Assembly (NCBI GenBank): GCA_973895155.1
Contig: OZ316894.1
Location: 22,940,001-23,004,000 of the forward strand
Length of the DNA: 64,000 bases
From: Marsupella aquatica
Lineage: Eukaryota; Marchantiophyta
Direction: 5' to 3'
Shown here: positions 31,605 to 43,449 of the stretch, in pieces
Position numbering within the stretch: position 1 is the first letter of the stretch
Layout of the letters: each line of letters opens with the position of its first letter
Program-made: the position numbers and the translations under genes
The notes under the pieces: generated by a model
What the model saw: the letters and a program-made list of their open reading frames with translations, nothing else
Database searches by the model: none
What the model was told of the DNA's origin: nothing

Positions 31605-33009
31605 TTTTCTTTGAAGGCATCTTGCTCAACCATGGTAAGCAAGCCATCTCCTCCAATCTTGATCTGTTCCAATGTCTCCTTTGTGAAGACATGGCCTATT
31701 CTCTTGGAATCTCTCAATCTTGGCTCTTCTTGTGCTCTTCGTAGCAATTCTCTTGCTTCCAAAGGCAATGGAACCGCGGCTGGTCGAACCTTTCTATCCA
31801 CTGTTTTGTACTTTGTGTTGACGTTCACTGCTTCATGGACTAGATGAGATACTAGTTCATGAAGTTCTCTCCCAATCTCAATTTCTGATTTGCCTTGCTC
31901 AATTGACAAAATCACTTGTTCCACAGACTCGCCTTCTCCTTGTTCTTGTAGTATACCGAGAACTGTCTCGCCCTCTTCAATTTCCTTTGCTGTTTGCATC
32001 ATACCTTCTCTTCTTCTCAATCTTTTTTGTAGTTTTCTAGTTGCTTCCTTTGTATGTAAGAAAGAGACAACCTTATCTGTCCCTATGCCAACACATGAGG
32101 ATGTGAAATACTTCTCAATACTGACTTCTTCAGCTTGTGGTGGGGTTATCATCTTGGCGCCTCGATCTCCCACCTTTGTTGTCGGGACGCCTAGTGGAAA
32201 CCCCAAGTGTTTTTCTTCTCTGGAGCCCTAAGCTCCCACCTATTTCTCTCGTTTTCTGGCCGAACAGTTGGAAATTGGACAATTCTCATACCATTGCGGC
32301 TCTTCACCTTTGCCACATGTGTGCCATCATCCAACACCTTAGTCTCCATTCTCAGTTGTGTGATGAATGGTTGCCCTAAAATGATTGGATATGGTAGACT
32401 ATCATGGACAAAAATATTAATAGGCTCGATTACGTTGCCCACTTTTATCTTCACATCTGGGCAAGCACCCCATAATGCATTTTTGGTGGCATTGACAAAA
32501 TTCACTTTCCATTGGATGTCGCAGTCCACAACCCACTGCCCGTCTTCGTACAACTTCTTTGACATCAGGTTCACTTCTGATCTTGTGTCAATTAATGCAC
32601 TGACTGGTCCCTCAATCCCCTCCATCTCAATTTCACATTCACTGCAACCTTGGGCCCAATATGATTCTTGTGTCTCCTCGACCTTGGACGCCAAAGACCC
32701 ACTTCTTTCTTCACCTGTAGCTTCATAGACTGCAATAGTTTTCTCAACTTGCTCCAACTCATCTTCATGGTCCACCTCTAGTTGATAACTTTCTCCGATA
32801 TCACTTTCATCCTCTTGCAAAAGCTGAAGTGTGTATGGACCTTCCTTGTAGAATCTCTTTTTCTTTGCTTTGGACAATATGATGTCCTGCACATCTCTTC
32901 TCAGACTGCCAAAGAATTCCTCATTAGAGAAACCCTTCACTTCTTGTCTCCAAAACTTGTTGGAAATTTCTTGCGGATCAAGTTCCATCTCTACCTCTCG
33001 GCTCAACAT
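31601..33009 (-). pseudogene. Gypsy element B protease region and linker
   Basis: Two overlapping reverse-strand frames, 33009-32191 and 32206-31601, are joined by a frameshift. The protease-like core reads ALIDTRSEVNLMSKKLY, where the aspartic protease signature D-T-G has become D-T-R. It is followed by LPYPIILGQPFITQLRM, the usual second half of a retroviral-type protease fold. The rest is a charged linker before reverse transcriptase. The protease would normally cut the polyprotein. Confidence 0.75.
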
Positions 33010-33924
33010 CCATCCTGGTCTTTTCTGCTTGCTGACAGTGGTTTGTCAGAATCCTTTGAACTTGCCACAGTACCTAGACTGGGATCGTGATTCATTGGAT
33101 CTTTCTCTTCAAACCGTACTTCCTTTCTTCTAAGCGGTCTCTTGACGGCTTCCACTCGTTGTTGTTTCTCTCTGGATTGAACTTCCTCTTGTGACTGCGA
33201 ATCACCCTTCCTCTTTTCGTCAACCATGGCTTCCCATGTAGCTCCAACTTCTACTGTGATTGAAGTTATGAGTACTGGTGCATCCCAGCCAGTCTTTTGC
33301 CGCAAATGCTCCGCCAATCTTCTCTTCTCAACTTCACCTAGCTTCTTCTCGCATATTGTCTCACTTTGAGCATTGTAGACATTGGGCTCGAATGCAGCGT
33401 AACCATTGCTGACTCCCTTTCTCTCAAATGCTTCTCCGGACACCAAAGCTTTCATTCCTCCTTTGTTGTTGTTCAATGGCACAGGTTCACCAGTATCATA
33501 GAAAGCAATCTTCTTCATGCCTGGTTCACCAACAAACTTGATTATTTGCTTACGGAGCGCCATAGACAACTCTGTGCATTCTCGCTTGGTATGATCTTTG
33601 CTATCACACCACATACATGAATAGATTCTGCTCTTGCTAGAGCTTCCTCTTTCATGAGCATCCTCTTGAATGACTTGTTGCCCAAGCACTTTAGTGGTCA
33701 GGATTTTTAATCCTTCCATTAACTTGGACAACTCGTCCACCGCATTCTCCTTCTTCTCAACTCCAGATGTTTTGATGTGAACTTCACTACCTCGGACTGG
33801 TGCCCTTGCTATAGCCTGATCATCCAACTCTCTATTGCCTTTGTCGTTGGCTTACCCAAAGAATTGCATTTTCAATCTGCTCCCATGTAGCTTTCCCAAA
33901 TCGTTGAGGATGTAGTATGTCAAG
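33003..33924 (-). pseudogene. Gypsy element B Gag, C-terminal part with zinc knuckle
   Basis: The reverse-strand frame has CMWCDSKDHTKREC, a C-x2-C-x4-H-x4-C knuckle. Upstream codons (FGKATWEQIENAILWV) read from the border of the solo LTR at 33924, where gag continues at 38433. A frameshift lies near 33840. Confidence 0.75.
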
Positions 33925-36900
33925 TGTGTAATAGCTGTCTAAATTAGAAACTTAGAAATAATGAATTTTTAAAAAAAAAAATTGTAGTTAGAAATAGATT
34001 AAACATAGCCAATTAATCTACTTTTAGATATAAGTAAGATTAAGACTTAAGTTAGGCAGATTAATGGATAATACCTTGAGTAATTAGGTAGGGGTGAGAC
34101 GAGTCAGAAGAAACTACTATCGATGTTCTCGAAGCGCGAAAGGAAGATTGGTGCTGCCAAGTTTGACCGAGGGCGCAAAGAGTGTTTTGGCATGAAAGCG
34201 CAACGGCGTATCGGCGGAAAAGCGCAACAACGCAACGGAGCAAAGGCGCAACAGAGCGAAAGCACAACGGCAGATCAAGTGACATAGACCTCTTCGGATC
34301 GATAGTTGGTGACAACGCCTTGTTTCTTGTTACTATGGTAGACGAAGGGGGAGAGATGACCGCGAGAGGAGTTCCTCTACCTAAGGCCGTCCCTGTGACA
34401 TGCCCTACGATGAAAAGAAGCTTGCATGTTTTGAAGGAAGCACTGGCGGTCATGCACCTGAGTAAATTGCTCACTCTGCCTTGGTCCGTAACTTCATTGA
34501 GTTTTCTGAAGGATTTCAGTGATGGGGCACGAATCAAAGTTGGTATGGTGGGAACTGCTCGGGCGAATCCAGAATTCTGGACTCTGCAATTTGTGCTGAT
34601 GCTTTCGACTGTCCCACCGAAGGTGACAGCTTACACTCACGACAAGGGGAGACTGCGAGGCCTTATTTTTTTGGAACTCAAAACGTTCGCCATGGGTGGA
34701 AAATGGACCAGTGCACCGACTATACTCTTAAAATCATTTTAGAGTTTTTGATTCCAATTCTCCATCCCATTCAACCACATATGATACCTGTGTCACTTGC
34801 CAATACTATTGTGGCAAGTTGGAAGGGAGTTGCTCAGATAAATTGGGCCTTGTTGCTAAGACAGGTTATTTTATCTCAAGTAAAGAAGGTGAAAATGGAC
34901 GAGTTCACTACTCTCCCTTCTTATCTTTGCCAATTGTACTTTCATGGGAATTGCTTACTTCCAGGCAAACAAGAGGAGCGGATCAGACTGCTTGATGAAT
35001 TTGATCTTAGTGAATCAGGAAACGAGGATACTGAAAGAGAAGATGCTGATGAAGTCCAATTGGAGGTTCCCCCACCTATCTGTTCAGAGGTTACCCCTCT
35101 TACCCATAGAGAACCACTTGTGGAACCCAGAAGAACCTCTTCACCAATTCTTGATAACCCACTATCCCCTTTCGAAGATCTCAACCAGGATAGAAGACTT
35201 TACACCCCCCTCAATTCCAATCTTGATGAGTATACATCCGAGCCAGAACCAGTAGGAACGTCCCCACCTTCTGTCCCTGTAGTTGACATATCTATCCCTA
35301 ATACCCTTCGATCACCCACAGTCCCAACTCAGAATTTATCTGTAGACAGCTTGACCCCTTCTATGAGATCCCGTAAGAGACCCTTCATGTTCAGCAAACC
35401 AACGGCTGATGAACTGAGAGTAGAATCTAATCAGCAAATTATTGATAAGTTAAGCAACTTATTGATCTGTGAACCTGAGGAGATAGTTGACTCTGTTGAG
35501 AGGTTAAGAGCAGCCTCTGTAACTCTACCTGAACCTAGTAGTCCTGACTCTCCATACTCTCCAACCCAAGGTCCGACTCAGTTCTATCCCGAAGTGATGG
35601 AGCTATTTCGACCCACCTCCAATATTAGGGTTACAAATATTACTGAAGTTGAACCAATGGAGGAAAATGATGCATCACCCAGGTTAGAGCTTCAACAGAC
35701 ACTATCTGCTTCCCCAAGTCACTCTGCTGAACACTATTCTACTCTTGTTAATAAAATGACTGACATGCTGGAGTGTGATGAGAGACACTTAATTGATGTC
35801 TTGGATGATCTTCTGCATAAGACATCAGCTTTACTTACTCGAGATCATCATCGAGAATATTGTGAGGATTTAGTCCATAGGCTTACACAGATTTTCGGAT
35901 GCAACCCGAAGCAAGTCTATTATGCCGTCCGTTATCATACCTCAGCCTCTGGCTCTCCCATTTACTATTCTTCCCCTTCTTCTAGTCATTCACTCACTTC
36001 TCCTTACAGTCCTTCAAATCAACCAGACCAGCTCTATCCTAGTTTTCCAGAACCTGAGATCACCCCTACAGGTGAACATCTTGCCACTTCTTATCTTGAC
36101 ACCCTTCCACCAGGTCAAGATAAATCCTGCCAGGTCAATTTCATCCCTACGCTGCATATTGACCCTAAAACCCCTCAGGAGAATATTACACAATTTGCTG
36201 AGTTTGTTAGAGTTTCAGACCTTAGAACTCCTCCCATTCTTGAGTTTTGGCAATACTATCATAAGAAGAGAGTTGAATGTCTCTATATCCTGAAGCTTCA
36301 TCTGAAGGATGTCACCCGCCTAGAGATAGGAGAGATGGATGAGATCTGGACAGAGGCTAAATATTTTTGCCCTATTCTTGCTGTCATAATCCTGGATCCT
36401 GTATTGGAGAATGGAGATCTGGCCCTGGCATACTTCGGGAACTTACCTGCCGATGTCTTGGAATTCATCATCAACTTTTTGAGACAAACCAACAAACGAT
36501 ATCAGGTCGACCATGGTGTCCTACCAGAGAAACCTTTTATTGTTCAACAATTTATCTCACCAATTGCTGAGAGTCAGAGAATCTGGAACAACATTACTTC
36601 CCAGCGGTTGGCTGAGTACACCCTGAAGTGGCGGGAACTGTTACCTCATGTCACCCCACTTCTATCACTTGCCAAGGACTCTGACACCTTCATCAACAAG
36701 TTTCCACGCAACTACCATACTACTTGTTGTAGTTATGATTTGGTCGGCATCTATATGCAAGCTAGCAAGGTGAACACTATGTTTCATAGGAGACTACTTC
36801 CCATTCTAAATGCTGAACGACAAATCAGGTCTCTTCCATTTGCTCGACATGATACGCAGGTTATGGATTTCCTTCGAGAGGTGATTTGAACTGAGACATT

Positions 36901-38432
36901 CAGGAGTGTTCAACAACCGGATCAGTCAGCACTACTTCAGGAGGATTGACCTACTCCATCCTTCGAGTTAGGATTAGTCAATCTCCACCATTTTTGTTAA
37001 ATAGTTAAAGTAGTTAGAAAAGTCTCATACTTTTCAGGAGATAGCCCTTATGTAGCAAACCATACCCTGAAAGTATCGACCAAAATTGACATGTCGTTTA
37101 GAAGTTATAGCATTTTTAGTTTTGCAGTAGCGTGAGTGCGCAAAGGCGCAACGGCGCTAGTGCTCCAAAGCGCAAAGGCGCAACGGCGCTTCCGACACTT
37201 AGAAAATTTTTCGGAACAGTGTATTTTTTATCCGACAGCAATTTCCATCAATTTTATTAAGGCACTTAGACACCTCAGAAAAGTCTAAAATTTTGGCAGC
37301 ATGTAGCATGTATATAAATCTTCTACCTATGAAAGTTTCACCCCATTTTGACTTTTATGTTAGAAATTAAAATTCTGATAAACTCACTATTTATTAGTTT
37401 TACCACAAAAGTGCAAAAAACACTTTTACTCCAGTTTACACTAGGGATAACTTTTGGTTAGTTTTTCATTCCACCAACATTCTAGTGAACCTTGAGTACT
37501 CCTATAGCATATTTTCATACTTTTAAACTTTAGTTTATGACCCTTAAGATGTGACAGGGCATGTCCTTTCATTATCTCTTTTCCCCTTTAGTTTTTGCTA
37601 ACCTATATGTAGTAGAGTTTTTGCCACTTTTTGTGTGAAGAAATTTTATGAGCGCTCAGTTGCAAGATTGCAACTTTGTTACCTCCACCTTGTAAAGAGA
37701 ACTCCATTGCGTATGACTACTTAATACAAAGGAATTCTTGCCCCTTCAAGTCTAAATGAATGAGAAGTTTGGACCCTTGAAGTAAAATTATTGTGATTGT
37801 TAAATTTTTTGAGTATGTGGAAATAGATTCCTTGTTGGTGATGTTTCACATATTCCTTAGTTCTTGATGCATAGTTTTTGACGTAACATTGCTTGTGCAC
37901 GGGATGCAAAGATTGTTACTTACCAATTACTTATGGCTTCAAATTTGATTATGATGGTGTCTCTTATTCGTGACACAAAGTACCGATTGGATACAGAAGT
38001 GATTGATTACTAGTCTCCACTCAGTACCTTGGAAGGAAAAGTTGAGACATGTTGACGACATTTTAGTAATCATTCTAGTATCGTAATCCTTTCTAGAAAT
38101 ATTCTTGCGGATATACCACCTAAATCATATCAAATGAAGTTATGTTGAGGAGTCACCTTGGTTGTTTCCTAACTCTCTCACCATACCTCAGGATTTTCAT
38201 TATGTTTTATTAATTGTTTCCATTTGTTAATTTTATTTTTAATATTAAGCAAACATTTAAAACTATGCCTTGATGAGCAACCATAGTAAAAGGCTCAACT
38301 TTGTGTTTTTGTTACCTTACTCATTCATAAGTGCTAAATCATAGAAAATCATTCCTTACATGTTCTTCCATGGGAAGGAATACCGAGTTTTGGATCTTAA
38401 ATGTTCATTTATGTCCCTAGTGTGATACTACA
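33925..38432 (+). mobile_element. Solo LTR (4.5 kb) carrying an ORF
   Basis: It starts TGTGTAATAG and ends ATACTACA, and interrupts element B's gag. The duplication is imperfect (TCAAG on the left, AAG remaining on the right), yet removing the unit restores gag sequence. Its 3' part matches 7166-8360 in many blocks, including GGAATACCGAGTTT near the end, so it belongs to the same LTR superfamily as 4337-8360. Repeats of GGCGCAACGG type flank the ORF (34170-34270, 37130-37200). Bases 36890-38432 have no gene. Confidence 0.82.
34335..36889 (+). pseudogene. LTR-borne ORF, family B (second copy, frameshifted)
   Basis: ATG at 34335, with a frameshift near 34590; from there the frame is open to TGA at 36887-36889. 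Signature order matches 4736-7165: LLTLPWSV, NPEFWTLQF, then after the shift PYFFGTQNVRHGWKMDQCT, ILEFLIPILHP, SLANTIVAS, NWALLLRQVI. The Pro/Ser-rich middle carries three helical repeats: IIDKLSNLLICEPEEIVDSV, LVNKMTDMLECDERHLIDVL, LVHRLTQIFGCNPKQVYYAV. The C-terminal domain has EFWQYYHKKR, LALAYFGNLPADVLEF and SQRIWNNITSQRLAEY. No enzymatic motif is visible. Conservation between two separate LTRs over the whole length suggests past selection on the protein. Confidence 0.78.
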
Positions 38433-38989
38433 AAGTGCATGCTCAAACTCATCTCGCAATTTGCTATCTGCAGATCTAAAAAAAATGTCGCTTTCTGTAG
38501 CTTGATTATCTCAGCTTCAATAATTGAAAGCTGATTCATCTTCTTGTTGAACTCCTTCAACAACTCTTGCGGCCCCAAGTTTTTGTTACGCTCATTGATC
38601 CAATCCAAGAACGTGGCTTGTGTCATCCGGTCCGCATCTTGTAGAAGAAATTCCTCTTTCATCATTTGCGTGAATGTTTCTCATGCATTCTCTCCTTCGG
38701 CCTCCTTGCTCAATGTCTCTACCACCTTCTTGATTTTTGGCTCCACCAATGTTGGGAACTTCATGATTGCGATCTCCTCATCAAGGTCGTGGAGCTTGAC
38801 TTCTCTCCAATACACCTTCAGATATTTTGTTACATCCTTCCCGTCAAATTCCCCTTCATGATCCACCACTACACGCAAACACTTGGTGATTTGGCTTGCT
38901 TGTACACTCTTCTTCTCTTTCTCTTCTTCTTGGGCTTTCATTGCCCACATAGCACTCATGACAATTTGTGCAATCTCTTTGGGCCCCAT
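38433..38989 (-). pseudogene. Gypsy element B Gag, N-terminal part
   Basis: The reverse-strand frame starts at ATG 38989 (MGPKEIAQIVMSAMWAMKAQ). It has a Gag-like helical domain (FDGKDVTKYLKVYWREVKL), one TGA at about 38681, and runs to the solo LTR border. The stop and the insertion kill the gene. The 5' leader is 38990-39044. Confidence 0.7.
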
Positions 38990-39044
38990 CTTGCCCTAAT
39001 TCTCTCTAACTATTCTCTCTACTAATTAGCACAAGCCTTGAGAT

Positions 39045-39063
39045 TTCCCCAGTATGGTCGCCA
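39045..39063 (-). other. Primer-binding site candidate of element B
   Basis: The reverse strand reads TGGCGACCATACTGGGGAA, five bases after the 5' LTR end. The TGGCGACC...CTGGGGA layout resembles plant gypsy primer sites; the tRNA is not determined. Confidence 0.6.
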
Positions 39064-39067
39064 CTTA

Positions 39068-40430
39068 TGTCCTGGGAATAGTGAGCTCTCAAGAACACGC
39101 CGGGTGTCTGGCTGCATATGCTAATTATGCTACTTATCACTTGTAAGAGACCTCATGCTTAGAACCAATTCCCTTGAGAGCCTTGTCCCCTCCCGGCCAT
39201 TTCTCAAGTTCCTTGGGTTCCCCTGTGCCTCTTGCGGTTTTCTCCAGATAAATTGGGTGGGAAGGGCATACCCTTTTCCGCAAGGACTCCTAAGCACTTT
39301 TGGTACCAAGAGATTTGTGTGATCTACTCCAGATAATGGCAATAACACCAGAGTAGTCGAGGCCAGGCCCACACTCCACAAATCTCTCCTCCAAGTGATA
39401 ATCTTCTCTACTTACTTCTATCAACTCTTGGCTATGATCTCTCTTCTATTACACTATTATGAATACACTCACATCCCCATCTATGCATCTATATAGTATT
39501 AATGGATCCGACGACGCGATAATTGTAGTGTATCCTTCTTTCCCAAACTTCTGTGTAAGAACCTGCCTAATATCTACCTTCCTCTTTACTATCAACTTAA
39601 TGCTCATCGTAGAACGCAAATTCAGAATCTATGGACTCTCATTCAAATCAATATTGATATTCATACTTCCTATTATGCTTACTAACTAAGAGAGGTTCAG
39701 TGGCAGAGCCGTCCCTACTTGATCACAGGTTCATGGACATTATTTCTATGGTATTGGTGGCATAGCCGACCTTTCCAGATTCAAAGCTCCATCTTCAAGG
39801 TACTCGAGTGGTGGCAGTGTCTTCCATGACCAAGAATCAAGAAACTTAGAACCTTTCCACCATAGAAACCGATGGCATAGCCATTCCGTTAGTCCTAGAA
39901 CCAATGTTCAAGCATTTCTTCAATGCAAATGCACACAATATGCGCTCTATGCACTCTCTATCCTCGCACTCATACACTTGAAATGCTGAAAAAATGGACT
40001 CAGCTTGGGAGGGCGAACCTCCCTCTTATTTATAGTTGGAGCCAGGCTACGCTGGTCATTTTACAAGAGTATCCCAGAAGATACTAGAATTAACTAGAAC
40101 TTACTAGAACTTACTTTTTACCACGGTAAATTCTAGAGCTCACTTTTTACCATGGTAAATTATAGAACTTACCGGAATTTACCTTTTTACTATGGTAAAT
40201 ACAAGAAATTACTATTTACTAAGGTAGATTCTAAAAGTTATTGGAATTTACCTTTTTACTATGGTATATACAAGAAATTACTATTTACTAAGGTAGATCT
40301 TGAAAATAACCAAGACTTATAATTTTACTTGGTAAAACCCCAAAATCTCATTTTTACCACAAAAACCTCTACTTTTATATTTTCACACAAAACCAAGCTA
40401 TTCTCCATATAATCTAATTCCCTTACGACA
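39068..40430 (-). repeat. 5' LTR of gypsy element B
   Basis: It is 1363 bp, with the same structure as 1845-3203: ends TGTC...GACA, a TATA box at 40034-40027 on the reverse strand, and the TTTACCATGGTAAA tandem zone at about 40115-40290. Confidence 0.92.
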
Positions 40431-40930
40431 CCGTTCTGGTCCCGGCGTGTTGAGACAAGCTTGGGACAAGCTTTAGGACAAGCTACGCTATTTGGGCCAT
40501 GAGCATGTCTTGGGGTCAGGGCGGTCAGTTGGTGATGGATAGGTACGAGGGGGAACCCGGGCCGCGCCCAAGGAAGCTGTCCTTGGACGGACAGTGGGCG
40601 TGGGTTCTGGTTCCAGCTTATGGCATCGGGAGGATCTATTGCTGACCTATTTACCAACGTCTGTTGAGCTTGAGTTAGGATGCTAGATTGGGCGAGTTCT
40701 AGATCAGAGGGGTTACTTACCGAGGTGCTTGGTTGTTTGTGCAGACAGTGAGGACCGTTGAGTGGCGGTCGTGTAGGTGAGCAAGTGCGGCTACGTATGG
40801 GAGTGGCCGTAGGTGGTACTAGAGGCACTTGGATGCTTGCTCGAGGTCTTCCGTAGAGGCGTTCGGGCACCAAGGGCACTTAGGAGCAAGTGCTGGGATT
40901 GGTGAGGGCGCTGGGTGGCGAGGTCCACCA
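40431..40930 (+). repeat. 5' LTR of element C, right part
   Basis: It ends in CCACCA four bases before the primer site. No gene is seen in it; its left part is 1673-1844. Confidence 0.65.
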
Positions 40931-40934
40931 CTTG

Positions 40935-40946
40935 TGGTATCAGAGC
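40935..40946 (+). other. Primer-binding site of element C, tRNA-iMet type
   Basis: TGGTATCAGAGC. The leader 40947-41077 has no gene. Confidence 0.85.
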
Positions 40947-41077
40947 AATTGCCGGCATAGACACCGGGCCGGGGTCATGCTAAGTCGGAATCCAAAAATC
41001 TTAACGGATTTTTGCGGGGACTTAGTGCTTCAACATGCCCGGCGGGTCAACTGCGGGCAGATTTGGTCGCTAGGGAC

Positions 41078-42504
41078 ATGGCAAAAAACACTCGTGCAAA
41101 GAGTGGCAAACAGGCTCCCCCCACTAAGGGGAGAGCCCAAGTTCAAGATGAACAGAAGGAGGACAGGTCGACTTCCCTAGATGAACGTTACAAGCAAGAT
41201 GAAGAGGACGCAACGGCCAAACCGTCGACCACTGCGACAAACAAGTCAAGTGCAGAGCGCCGTCAACTTAAAGGGAAGGAGGCGACTGATCCTTCAGAGG
41301 ATGGGTCGGATGACAATAACTCCAACGCAATCACAAGCGACAACAACGCTGAAGCTGAGACAGAGGAAGAGGGTCAGGACCCGGAAGAGGAATTGATCCC
41401 AGCCTTGATAGGGTTGAATGTGGAACCAGAGGATGATGCCGAGCCGGACATCATTGTGGATAATTTGACCAAGTAGAACTAGGATGACGCGGGTGATACC
41501 TCAGTCCCGGGAGGTCATGGTGCTCGCAAGACGCGGGGGGTGTCACCAAAATCCACAAGAGAACCTAAGGACAGGTGGCCTGCAAAGGAAAGACGGTTGG
41601 AGGACCGTCCTCATACAACCCATAAGGGCCCGGCCACTAACGACGGTCTGGGTCCGTTGACTCAAGACCAACGACTCATCTATGAGCAGTTGGAACACAA
41701 CAAGGGGGCCCAAATTAAATACTTACTTAGTCTGGGTAGTCAGAGTGTGTCGCGTCCTGAGGGGGGAATGGTAGTTGGACGGAGTATGTTCCAAGTGAAC
41801 CAGCTACTGACTCCTCCAACTTACGACGGGGCCTACGAGCAAAGTGGACAAAAGTTCCTGAGTTGGCTCTCCACAATGGAGATTCATCTCCAAGCGTGCG
41901 TTGAGCGTTCCACTTGGGCTACCGCAGCCACTCCTTACCTTAAGGACTATGCCTTGACTTGGTACAAGTCATGGAAGAAGTTGCGAGTGGACTCCTCCTT
42001 GCCGTTAAATTGGGAAAACCTGGTTGAGGGTCTCCGTGCTCATGTCACCACTAAGTACCCAGAGCGACATGCTCAGAAATGCATAACGGAGATGACTTTC
42101 AGGGGTGATATCCAAAAGTTCATCACTTATTACCAGAATCAGTTGGCATGTATCCCGGCGGGACAAGAGACCCTACATACACAGCTTCACAACTTTATTG
42201 TGAAGCTCCTGCCATTGCTCAGGGAAAAGTTGCAGGAAAAGCGTCATGAGTTCAAAATGCTTTCTGACACCTTTGACAAGGCCACTATGTTAATGAATAA
42301 CCGACCGGACTTGGCAAAGGTGGGTGGCAAGGGATCCAAGGGGGAAGCTGGGAAGGTCCCGGGAATAAGCAAAAGCAACCAAAGGGGGCGGGGGCCGGTG
42401 GTTCGGATCCCCAGCCCCAGAATGGAGAAGCTAAGCGAAACCGGAAGGCCGACAACTTTAAGAAAGAAGCCTCATCGGCACAGAAAGCACAAAAGCTGGC
42501 AACC
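41078..42504 (+). pseudogene. Element C Gag
   Basis: ATG at 41078 starts a hydrophilic, acidic N-terminal region (MAKNTRAKSGKQAPPTKGRA). TAG at 41474-41476 interrupts it, and the same frame continues to about 42500. The Gag core has LLTPPTYDGAYEQSGQKFLSW, LKDYALTWYKSW and LRAHVTTKYPERHAQKC. A frameshift near 42450 leads to the zinc-knuckle frame. Confidence 0.82.
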
Positions 42505-43449
42505 ATGGAGCAGAGGCGGGCTGAAGGTTCGTGCTTCACATGTGGTGCCATGGGCCATCAAAGTAAGGATTGTTCCACGAAAGGTGGCAAACCAAACGGA
42601 GATGGTGGAGGGCAGAAGAGCATTAAGGTAAGTATCGCTCTAACCGAACCCTTAGTAGCTGACAAGGTCCTTGTAGGGGATGTCCCTAATGGTGAGAGGG
42701 TGTTGTTGCGAGAGAAGATACCTAAAGTTAAGACAATGGATCCTGAAAAACTGATTTTTATGAATGTCACTTCTAACGGTAATCTGGGTGTTGCTTTGGT
42801 GGATACAGGCGCGACCGCCTGCTTCATAAGTGGGCAGGCAGCAGCTCGTCTAGGGGTGGACGTGCAAGAGTTGTTACAACCGTTAGTGTGCAAGTTTGCC
42901 AACGACACGAAGGGGATAGTGTCGAGAGTAGTGCATAGACTTCGAGTAGAGGTCATAGGCGAACAAAAAAAAATTGTTAGTCAGGAGATGTTCTACGTTC
43001 TAGACGGTCTAGCCATAGACTTCATTTTGTCGGTAGGTTATCTTAGAAAGCACAATGTTACCTTGAAACCGGGGGGTGAGGTGCTCCATTTTCCCAATAA
43101 GGGCGGTGAGCCCATCGTTGTACACAAAATTACCGAAAAGAAAGAAAGATTTCTTAAAGTAAGTAAAATGTCGTGGATGTCTCCGTGTGTATCGGCGAAG
43201 CAATGGTGGAAAGACTTCAAGGGTGGACATGAATGTTTCTTCTTTCATCTCCACCCAACTAAGGAGGCTGCATCGCAGCCAAAGGTCAAGTCAGCTAAGG
43301 TCGGGCCCGACTGCGGTCAAATTCCTGAAATTTTAGAGAGAATTCAAGGAATTGCGATCCTAAAGGTTTACCCCCGCGGAGAGAAGTGTTTCACCAAGTT
43401 GAGTTGGAGCCGGGATCGGCTCCTCAGGCTAAAGCTCCTTATCAACTGA
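42505..43449 (+). pseudogene. Element C zinc knuckle and protease
   Basis: The frame contains the knuckle CFTCGAMGHQSKDC and then an aspartic protease core, ALVDTGATACFISGQAA, with the usual later FILSVGYLRKHNV. The D-T-G triad is intact. The frame overlaps the reverse transcriptase frame near 43386-43449 through a frameshift. Confidence 0.85.

Larger units (their letters stand above)
1845..40430 (-). mobile_element. Ty3/gypsy element B (reverse strand), split by two later insertions
   Basis: The element has near-identical LTRs at 1845-3203 and 39068-40430, with ends TGTC...GACA and a CCGT target duplication (1841-1844, 40431-40434). On the reverse strand the order is 5' LTR, primer site, gag (38989 down to 33003), protease region, reverse transcriptase and RNase H, integrase (halves at 31.6-29.8 kb and 4.28-3.2 kb), polypurine tract, 3' LTR. 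Element X (4279-29812) sits inside the integrase and a solo LTR (33925-38432) inside gag. Without these the element is about 8.5 kb. All coding parts carry stops or frameshifts, so this copy is dead. No chromodomain was seen after the integrase. Confidence 0.9.

Noticed and set aside
31890-33090. Forward ORFs of 100-170 codons
   Set aside because: They are antisense to the element B protease region; composition follows the reverse-strand codons.
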